Assembly (NCBI GenBank): GCA_002633005.1
Contig: NMRA01000096.1
Span: 761,691 to 825,690, forward strand
Source of the DNA: Phoronis australis
Lineage: Eukaryota; Phoronida; Phoronidae
Direction of reading: 5' to 3'
Length of the DNA stretch: 64,000 nucleotides
Part shown: piece by piece, positions 55,501 through 64,000 of the stretch
How the letters are laid out: each line of letters opens with the position of its first letter
Position numbering within the stretch: the stretch's first letter is position 1
Notes under the pieces: model-generated
Told to the model about the DNA's origin: nothing
The model's database searches: none
The model's input: the letters and a program-made list of their open reading frames with translations, nothing else
Position numbers and translations under genes: made by a program

Positions 55501-58500
55501 ACCAGATATTTACTAGGTGGCACTAATGAAGAAAGGAGCCTCTTTTTAACATCCGAACTTATCAAGTGCAGGAAGCAGTCCAACAGCATGGGCTCGTGCG
55601 TGGAATCAGAATACCACATTATTACCAGAAGCTCGATGCTGACAATTTTATGAGTGGGTCACCCTAGACTAGCATCAAGCTGTGAATATTGGGCTACCCA
55701 TTGGTAAAAATGAGCAAATATTTAGCGTATACGCGCCGGCTGCATCACAGAGTATCGTGGCAATTTGAAACAGCCATCCACCAGTGAAACATCATAAATG
55801 TCAAGTTTAATGAACAACCATGCAATTCACCATCTTAGAAAAACAGAGACTTAAGGGGAAATGATGAAATGACTGTCCCCCGATAACAAAAGCATTGTTC
55901 AATGACAGAAACTTGATATTCAACAACATGGCAACACTGTAGAGATATACACGTCATGCACACTGGCTCGGTTCATTAATTATTGTACTGTCAGTAATAA
56001 CACCGGATTATCCATTATCCCTGCCCTGGCTAAATAGATAGGGGAAGTATGGGAAAGTATCAGTTATTCCTGTCAAATAAAGGTTTTTGTGCAGTTTTTA
56101 GTTTTCTAAGAGTTCCAGTATTGCTGTGAATGCCCACAAGCTTTCAAAAATTGATTCGATGCTACGACGCTATAACACAGATGTCGAAAACGGTAAATTA
56201 TTCATTTGGCATTGTTCATTTCCTTTTGATAATTTTGCCTTTGTGTCATTTTATTAACCACGGTATTTACAGAGCATAGAATTAATTTTATGCATGTGTA
56301 CATTAAAAGACTGGTACTGAATAATCAATAAGAATCTTTTTCATTTTTAACAAATTCTCTCAGACACATAAATGCCACAGTACCTATCCAGTTGCAGGAG
56401 GGATACAGATGTTTTGAGCAGTCCATCGACTTCTGGGTGCATACTTGCTAGAAGAGCATAGCTATGCATATAGAGTGCCATACACACATAGACTTACCCT
56501 GAAACAAGTTACTACTGGATGCTATTTAAGCTAACGTTATTCTCTGTGAGACCAGAAAGGTGGGGCAAGGCAGAAGTAATTTTCTGATGCGATTACATAC
56601 AGACGGGTCTTCTTTTGCATGCTGTATTCGTATTAGCTGTCCATAGTCATGCACAGAGTGACAACTTCCACGTCCCTCCCCCCAATTATCCGGTATGTGC
56701 GAGTGGATGCTCCACTCAAAGTGGGGCAAGTTGCACTAGCGCAAGTTGTTCTGGGACAAGTCTGCATGTGGACGGGACTTAATGCACTAAGCTTTGGCTA
56801 AATGAACTCACAAAATAACACTTACAGTAAAATTTCTCAAAAAATACACAATGACAGTCACAAAGAATCTCATTTTGTCATATTTCTTGATAAAAGCAGA
56901 CAATAATTTGTTTTATCATCCAAATTGAAAAATTCTTACCATAAACCATGTAAGAAATCAACAACTACAGACCTCTGACGACCTAGTGACATTCAATCGC
57001 GTGAATGATGATAAAAAATTAACGGACACTACACAGTTGCCAGGACCTGGCCAACTGCAGATCTGCATAGTACACGCGACTTCCTAAATAATTGATATGC
57101 ATGACAATAGCAAATTTCTAAAACGTCCTCACTAGATGGTTGACCAGCTCATAGGTTCATAATAAAGTCATACCATGAACAGACTAATATGAGAAAACAT
57201 TGCAGTACACACTTACATACACAATATCATAGGGGGCTTTGTTAAACCAACCTGCTTGGGCATAGATGAGGGCTACTTGCAAATATCACCTGACCTCAAA
57301 TGGAAAAATACACAGACAGTGTTGCACACAGCACAGATATGCAAAATGACCTTTAACTTAGACATTCCCACTTGACGGGAGAAATGCTTGTTAACTGAAA
57401 ATAGCCCCAAGGGCCCCAAAAGGAAGTTGTCCAAAATTTAATTCCACGAACATCGATCAAACAATTTGGTAGATACCAAGGTGTTCATCAAATAATCATA
57501 ACTGCCACTACAAAGCGCAGCATTGGTGCCATTTGTAAGAAAATTAAGGGGCTGCTGTTTCATCGCTAATTGAAACTTTACATTAGTTCTAAATTTCTCT
57601 AACAAGATCACTTATTAAGTGGTTGGGCAGAAAGAGATGGACGCCAAAAAACTAAAATTGCCACTATGGAGACAGCAAATTTGTCTGAACACTCATGGGC
57701 GATGTCCAATCCCCTAACAGAAACAGACTTGAATTTCATAACTATCTTTTAGATGATGTGATACACACAGAGGGAGCTGTGTCAAAATAAATCACAACTA
57801 GGGAACACCACAGCGTTAACTTCACCCATCGCAAATTAATCAAGAGCTGTGTAATCCTCAACATAGACATATTTTCCAAATTTTAAATTTATGAAGATCC
57901 ATCAGTAGACGGAGGAAACCAAATTGCCACAAGGGGGCGCCCCATTAGTCAAATCTGAAACGAGTCTCGACTGTGGGATGGATTTTTGAAATTTAAAGTG
58001 AGCCACAGTGCCATTACGCCCCCTCCCAGGGGCAGTGCCATTACGCCCCCTCCCAGGGGCAGTGACAAGGAATCATCAATACAAAGGTGTAACACTTGGG
58101 AGTCCTACAACATACCCATACTTTGAATGAGAATAACTGCGTTGTTTACTGACATAGGAGCTAGATTACTGGCTTAAATTCATAAAAAGGTGATCAAAAA
58201 AGGAATTAAGCTTTTAAGCCATAACAAATGTATTGTTAATGATCTTTAGGAGAAAGATTAATGGCGCATTGCACTTCTCACACATTTGTCAGTTTCCAAA
58301 TTTTTGTTCCCCAAAACGGAAATATTTGTTTGCCATTCCAGAGCGTACAAAGCACGCGGCGACTCACGCGTCCACTTTCACATCAAGGTGTAACAATACA
58401 GTCGGCCCGGGGAAAGGTCTGATCCACGGGAACTATATTTGAACTCTCGGCATTGTACTGAAGTTTGAGTACATTTTTGCGGGACACCCTGTATTGGTTG

Positions 58501-59970
58501 TAACTATAAGTCAACTCGAAAAATGTGAGATAGTTCAAGCTCAAGCTGTGTCTAGTAACATTTTAAAACAAAAATCAAAAAAAAAAATTTTGAAGGAAAT
58601 TCAACCTGCTGGATACATAATAGCCTTGATCGGTCTTCAAGAAGAAACGTCTAAATAATTGCATCTCTTTTGCTGCTAAATTACCAAGATAACACAGTGC
58701 ACAGACAAATTACCAAAATCTCGACAGGCAAATTAAGAAGCCGATATTTTGTTTTACACTTTACAAGAAACAATTCTGTGCCAAACCTGTGTTTTGTCCT
58801 TGCAGCCTCACAGTCTATACCGTGTCCTCGCTACGACAAAGTCCTTATGAAACACATGTACTGCACTAGTGGCAAATCAAATCAAATAAACAAATCAATC
58901 CTGTAACCGAGGCCACAACATTAACTTACCAAAGAGCTGAACCAGCATACCTAATAGAGCTAACATAATTCAGCAGCCTCAACGCTTAACCAGTGTAAAC
59001 CATTGTTGCTAACGGCTCCTGAATCAGTATACTGTAATCACTCAACCGATTCTGACGAGATTTCAGGTTAATTTTAACTAATCACTGTTTAATGGATGAG
59101 TGACGTCATGGCAACACAGCACGGCATCTTAAAAGAAACACCTATTGTAAAAATTGTGTAAAAACTTAAACACACTAAACCAAGCCAATGAAGCATGACG
59201 AAGTCAAACACGGTAATTTAATTGCAAATACGATCCTAGAAGAGTTAATTAAAACTAAATATTTGCATACCTATTGTATCTGGCTTGATCCCAAGACTTA
59301 ACAGAAAATTATTTGTAAGGATGAAGTTCAGAAGAACCTATCAAACTGTTATTGATGATGGGCTAAAAATATGTGCTGTTTGCGTCATTCATGAGTGATC
59401 AGTCTGGGGTTTCTAGCCAATTAAATTAATACGCAATTATTGTTCTGAGGCTGTTTTATGAAGAGGCAGACGTCATAGTATAAACAAAGGTATGGAAATT
59501 GATGGCTAGCTCCAGTGAACTGCGTGTAGACTATTAATTCAGCAAACTAAAATTAGATATCCTCAACCGATGGTGAATATTTTTAGAAAACAGAATGTGA
59601 CTAGAATAAAATTTAGCAGTACCTTTTTCACACTGTCTGGTTTCTAAGATATGCATGCATTATTGATGCAGGGAAATTGCTGCATACATGTTGGTAGCTG
59701 CAATTCTAGACAAGGCAGTTAGGAACACAAACAAAAATTCTTGACAAAAACATTAAAATGGTGAGCATGATGCGATAGAGCTACAGTAACGCAGGTTTCA
59801 TCACTCGACAAATTTACCAGACAATGGTACAAGTGCTCAGCTGCCTCTTACCCTCAAATGCCTTCTTCGCCGTTTCCACAAGGTTTGTCCAGTCCATGTC
59901 AGCACAGGGGTCGGGTAGCGGCATTGCAACTTCGGTGGTCTTGCGTCGCGGATGCTCCTTAGAAGGACTC
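52409..59970 (-). CDS. SIPA1L: SIPA1L (SPAR-like Rap GTPase-activating protein), C-terminal exons
   Basis: Four coding exons on the minus strand, in phase: 59970-59852, 54399-54261, 53264-53171 and 52552-52409. They give about 157 residues ending in a TGA. The tail LRRFTEWFFQTIDKQ, preceded by the heptad-rich LEDRCSYLQHQLDQEQQEKS and EVEQLKRDNLRLQDE, is the C-terminal leucine zipper of SIPA1L1/2/3. The first exon seen carries MPLPDPCADMDWTNLVETAK, another block shared by these proteins. SIPA1L proteins inactivate Rap GTPases at synapses and cell junctions; the RapGAP and PDZ domains must lie beyond 64000. Which vertebrate paralogue it matches cannot be judged; an invertebrate pro-orthologue is likely. 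Confidence 0.88.
53171..53264 (-). CDS. SIPA1L: SIPA1L penultimate exon
   Basis: Encodes SAPWRPSATNTTQRILELED and RCSYLQHQLDQ. Phase 2 in, 0 out. Confidence 0.85.
54078..54100 (-). CDS. Possible alternative first exon of a short SIPA1L form
   Basis: ATGGAGCAAAAAGGCGGC starts an 8-codon stub (MEQKGGK plus two bases) that ends at AAAAG|GTAAAG in phase 2, the phase needed by the exon at 53264. As an internal exon it would break the frame, so if real it is a start exon. The protein would be little more than the C-terminal zipper. Confidence 0.25.
54261..54399 (-). CDS. SIPA1L: SIPA1L exon, third from end
   Basis: Encodes IDPSSKASLKTLADMPDIRS and SKPTKSDIPSSRTTS. Low complexity, phase 1 in, 2 out. 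Confidence 0.8.
54700..58070 (-). other. SIPA1L intron with scattered CCACTAG-type repeat units
   Basis: Non-coding. Units related to the array at 60.5-64 kb recur at 54740-55235 and 57400-57960, each carrying phrases such as GCCACTAGAGG, GCCACTATGGAGAC and GCCACAAGGGGGCGC. A 27-bp phrase is duplicated at about 58004-58062. Confidence 0.6.
58004..58062. repeat. 27-bp tandem duplication
   Basis: CAGTGCCATTACGCCCCCTC followed by CCAGGGG occurs twice in direct succession. Confidence 0.85.
59852..59970 (-). CDS. SIPA1L: SIPA1L exon, fourth from end
   Basis: Encodes SPSKEHPRRKTTEVAMPLPD, then DMDWTNLVETAKKAFE. Phase 2 in, 1 out, acceptor TTGTTTAG, donor GTAAGA. Confidence 0.88.
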
Positions 59971-60853
59971 CTAAACAAAAACACACGATGAGCCCCTAAA
60001 TCGTCAAATGCATAACCATCAGAAATGTTATGAGGTACAATGGGGTTCAACAAGTTTATTATTACCAATAGAAATCCCATCAAACATAACGATACCTTGA
60101 GCGACATCTCACTAATTTCGGACCAAAACAATTTCCACAATTTCATTGCACTTTTTTCCTCTCCAAAAGGTTTCTGCCATGATTGCCCACAAAATCACAA
60201 AACATTGTTTGATGGTACCTATAGTGTAGAACTCAATGGCCACAAAGTATTTTTGGTGCAACTTGTCTATTATCAAAAGCTGAAGGTCCACCCAGTCCAG
60301 TTACATTGTTATATTAAAAACACTCAAATTGTCCCTCCAGGGATGTAAAACAGCACCCCCACATATCAAAGTGACTAGAATACAGGTCCAGAATGTTTTA
60401 CTTGGATGGAGGTGACTGGTGACTGCATACTGGAAGCTGAACAACTGATACTACGTTGACTAGTTGTTTTTACAAGAGCAACTCGGCACGTTGAAATGCG
60501 CCAATGCATGCACCGCAAACAATGTGCTTCCAGGGGTGTTTATTCGTATCCTAAAAATGGTTATAGATGGCGCAAGAAAACGGCAACATGTCATCATTTC
60601 TTTAACAGAAAGCTATTTACTTAATTTCATAAAAAGCCGTCAGGGTACTTCAGAGAAACAGAAAAAATGTAATTTTCACTCGGGGGCCGAGAGTTCGTTG
60701 GATCCGTCTGAAAGTCGTCGTCCGTTGTCAACTTATACACTTGCTAAATTTAACACAGACCCTACAGTGGGTTTAGGAGATACAGCTATGAAAGCAGAAA
60801 ATCAAAACTGCCACTAGGCAGCACCACAGTAGTCGAAGTCATCAGAAAATCAT

Positions 60854-61118
60854 CATCAACCGTCTTCTTCACACAAGGAGCATATATGCCAATTTTCACA
60901 ATCATCCATAGATATGTCTGAAAGTCGTTGTCTTCCGTTGTCAACTTCAACTAATTACTCTTGTTAAATTCAATAAAGCTCCTGCAGTGGGTTTGGGAGA
61001 TACAGCTATGGGCGCAAAATATGCCATGGACGCCAAATTATATGAAAATCCGTTGAGGATCTTTTAAGGTAACAGCTAAATGTAAAAAATTAAAATTGCC
61101 ACTAGGGGGCACAGCGAT
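60854..61118. repeat. Unmerged overlap 3, first copy
   Basis: CATCAAC..GCACAGCGAT matches 61148-61411 and ends directly at the N at 61119. Confidence 0.85.
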
Positions 61119-61119
61119 N
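61119..61119. other. Single-N contig junction 3
   Basis: Followed by a 28-bp fragment of a GGGGCGGATCC-type repeat (CCCCCCTAAATCCGCC) and then the second copy of the preceding ~265 bp. Confidence 0.9.
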
Positions 61120-61147
61120 TGGCCCCCCCCCCCTAAATCCGCCTATG

Positions 61148-61411
61148 CATCAACAGTCTTCTTCACACAAGGAGCATATATGCCAATTTTCACAATCATC
61201 CATAGATATGTCTGAAAGTCGTTGTCTTCGTTGTCAACTTCAACTAATTACTCTTGTTAAATTCAATAAAGCTCCTGCAGTGGGTTTGGGGGATACAGCT
61301 ATGGGCGCAAAATATGCCATGGACGCCAAATTATATGAAAATCCGTTGAGGATCTTTTAAGGTAACAGCTAAATGTAAAAAATTAAAATTGCCACTAGGG
61401 GGCACAGCGAT
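61148..61411. repeat. Unmerged overlap 3, second copy
   Basis: Near-identical to 60854-61118, then continues into unique array sequence (GATAATCCGATCCG). Confidence 0.85.
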
Positions 61412-64000
61412 AATCCGATCCGTTCCAAAGTCGTCCACATCCTTTATCAACTTCATATAAATACACTTGCTAAATTTAAAAAATAACCTGTAGAGTGTTT
61501 ACGAGATATAGCCATGGACGTAAAATCAAACAAAATTAGCACTGGGAGGCACCACATTAGTCAAAGTCATCCGAAAATCGTCAGCTGCCCTCTTCACAGT
61601 AAAAACATACATGACAATTTTCACAATCATCCTCAAAGCGGTTTGGTTGATAGAGGGGCAGACGCAAAAGCTCAAACACTGTAAAAATGGCCACTAATTC
61701 GTTGCGGACCTTTGAAGATACATTTATTTGATCAATGCAAAAAACTATAATTGCCACTAAGGGGCACACAAGTAGCCGGATCATTCATTGTCATCTGTCG
61801 TCAGCTCCATAGGTACATCATCAAGATCTTCCGAGGGGTTTAAGAGATACAGCTGTGGGCAGCAGACATACACAGACGACACCAATATACAACCACATAT
61901 AACATGTGGGCACATAAATAGTACAAGCTATTTGAATGAGCAAAGTTGACCGTGCACTGTGCGCTGAAAGCGGATATGCAGGTACAATGAATGACTTAGG
62001 AAGCCCAAATTTGAATAAATTGTGTAAATCATATTCCCAATGCGTTGTATCCATGTAGTCATAATCTCTCGCATTTCCCAGTAAATTAATTAATCAAGGT
62101 TTTCCAACAAAAATAACCTGTTAGAAAATCTTACTTTGATGTTCGGTACATCTGTCTTCTAATTAAACATTTTAAAAAACTTTGAGCATTAACAGTTAGT
62201 ATTACTACTCCGAGCAAAATAGTGAGAGAGAAATTTTAACAACTATTTTCATCCAAAATTCATTTCTTTTTACAAAACTCAGGGGTTGATCAATGATGAG
62301 TAAAAGAAACACATAAAAAACAGAAGCATATTAACGACGTATTGATGTCTGAGACTGACACAGTGCAAATTTCACAAGCAAAAAATCTTGTCTAGTGTTG
62401 CATACGTTACTATTCAATAACTAGTTTTGCACGAAATAAGAAACCTCAAAATAGTTCGACTTTGTGCAAAAATTCCATTATTGGATGATTGCGAGTTTTT
62501 TCCTATAGCACTGAGTATATGCCATAATGGAAAGAATAGGTCAGCAATGCAATGTAAGAGCAACGCCGAGCGTTGAAATGTGCCAATGAATGCAACGCAA
62601 ATGTGTGCTTTAACGGTCGTTTATTTGTATTATAAAAATGGCCACTAGATGGAGCAAAAACGTCCAATCCATTCGAAAATGGGAACATGTCATTGCTTCA
62701 TTAATAGAAAGCTATTCATCAAATTGCATAAAAATCTGTCAAGGAACTTCAGAAAAACAAAGGAAAACAGAACAAAATGAAATTGCCACTAGGGGGCACA
62801 GCGTTCGTTGCATCCACCTGAAAGTTGTTGTTGTCTGTTGTTAGCTTCTTATAAATACACTTACTAAATTTAATAAAGATTCTGTAGTGACTTTATATGA
62901 TCAGCTATGGGCGCAAAACAAAACAAAACTACCACTACGAGACGCCAAAGTAGTCAAAGTCATCATTGTCAACTGTCCTCTTAACACTGAGAACATATAT
63001 ACCAATTTTCAAAACCATCCTTAGAATAGTTTGGTTGATGGAGGAGTGGATGCTAAAAACAGATTCGAAAACAGAAAAAAATGGCCACTAGGTGGCACAA
63101 AATACCTTGATTCCATCTGAAAACAGGAGGATAGTGTCATCTCACCAATAGATGTCAATATTCAAAATTTTATGAAAATCCGTTGAAGATCTTTGAAGAT
63201 TCAGAGGTAATGTAAAACTCTAAAATTGCCACTAGAGGGCACACCGATAGTCATATCCACTTGAAAGTCCTCGTCGTCCGTTGTCAATATCATAATGAAC
63301 TTGATTAGTTTAGTAAAGATCCTGCAAACGGTTTAGGAGATACAGCCATAGGCACAAAAACAAAACTGCCACTAGGAGGTGCCAAAGTAGTCAAAGTGGT
63401 CGGAAAATCATCGTCAGCCATCCTCCATTTTTCACAATCATCCTAAGAGTGGTTTGGTTGATAGAGGGGTAGATGCCAAAATGCACTTGAAAACAGTAGA
63501 AATGGCCCCTAGGTGGCGCAAACTACGTCAAATCCACCTGAAAACGGATGGATAGCGTCATCTTACTAATAGATGTCTATATGCCAAATTTTATGAAAGC
63601 ATATGGAGGGTCTTTGAAGATACAGAGGCGAACGTTAAAAACCAAAATTGCCACTAGGGGGCACACCAGTAGTCACACCTGTCTAAAAGTCGTCGTCGTC
63701 CATTGTCAACATCATATCAATATACTTGCTAATTTTAGTAAAGATCCTACAAACCGTTTAGGAGATACAGCCCAAGGCGCAAATTGAACAAAACTGTCAC
63801 TAGCAGGCGCCACAGTAGTCGGAAGTTGTCCGAAAATCATCGTCAGCCGTCCTCTTCATACTGAGAACATACATGCCAATTTTCACAATCATCCTTAGAG
63901 CATTTTGCTTGATAGAGGGGTGGACGATAAAGCGTAAAAATGGCCACTAGGTGGCGCAAACTACGTTGAATCCATCCGAAAACGGGAGGAAAGCATCATC

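Larger units (their letters stand above)
60550..64000. repeat. Tandem array of ~145-bp units with a CTCF-like motif in each
   Basis: Units each carry a variant of xxGCCACTAGGxGGCxC. Three unit types alternate (TGGCCACTAGGTGGCGC, TTGCCACTAGGGGGCAC, CTGCCACTAGGAGGCGC-like), giving a higher-order period of about 420-445 bp. Motif starts in the regular part are 62639, 62783, 62929, 63082, 63226, 63366, 63503, 63648, 63794 and 63941. The array runs off the window end. Presumably within a SIPA1L intron. Confidence 0.9.

Noticed and set aside
60464-63787. Several 60-117 aa frames in the CCACTAG array
   Set aside because: They are readings of a non-coding tandem repeat.

Overview
This is a 64 kb piece of an animal nuclear genome. 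Short exons are separated by long AT-rich introns, with GT-AG splice sites, many short non-autonomous transposons, microsatellites and a repeated TAGGCCTA word. Gene content and repeat style suggest a marine invertebrate deuterostome, possibly an echinoderm. The species cannot be fixed from the sequence. Nothing here is prokaryotic.

Three protein-coding genes can be reconstructed exon by exon. (1) BBOF1, the basal body orientation factor of motile cilia, is on the + strand (601-14112). It has ten exons in consistent phase and encodes about 529 aa. A perfect RFX X-box lies about 80 bp before the ATG. (2) An equilibrative nucleoside transporter of the SLC29 family, closest by eye to ENT3, is on the - strand (38538-15645). 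Thirteen exons in perfect phase give 472 aa. Exon 6 exists in two versions that can only be used one at a time. BBOF1 and this gene converge, and their poly(A) signals are about 30 bp apart. (3) The 3' end of a SIPA1L (SPAR-type RapGAP) gene is on the - strand (59970-52409). Four coding exons end in the family's leucine-zipper tail, and the upstream exons lie outside the window.

Between the SLC29 and SIPA1L genes (about 38.5-52.4 kb) there is a broken protein-kinase-like gene (44340-45850), a non-LTR retrotransposon C-terminal relic and copies of a GGGGCGGATCC-type repeat.

The assembly needs care. A 799-base gap lies in BBOF1 intron 1. Three single-N junctions (5788, 22266, 61119) are each flanked by two near-identical copies of the same DNA. 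These look like unmerged overlaps between contigs from two haplotypes. They falsely double BBOF1 exon 2 and SLC29 exons 10-12. Comparing the two copies also reveals heterozygous differences, including a 1.4 kb TA-flanked DNA transposon present in one copy with a clean empty site in the other.

The most interesting signals are: the mutually exclusive exon pair in the nucleoside transporter, which changes a residue expected to contact the nucleobase; a 49-bp minisatellite grown out of an exon end and its splice donor; and a higher-order tandem array (about 62.6-64 kb) that places a CTCF-consensus-like motif every ~145 bp.
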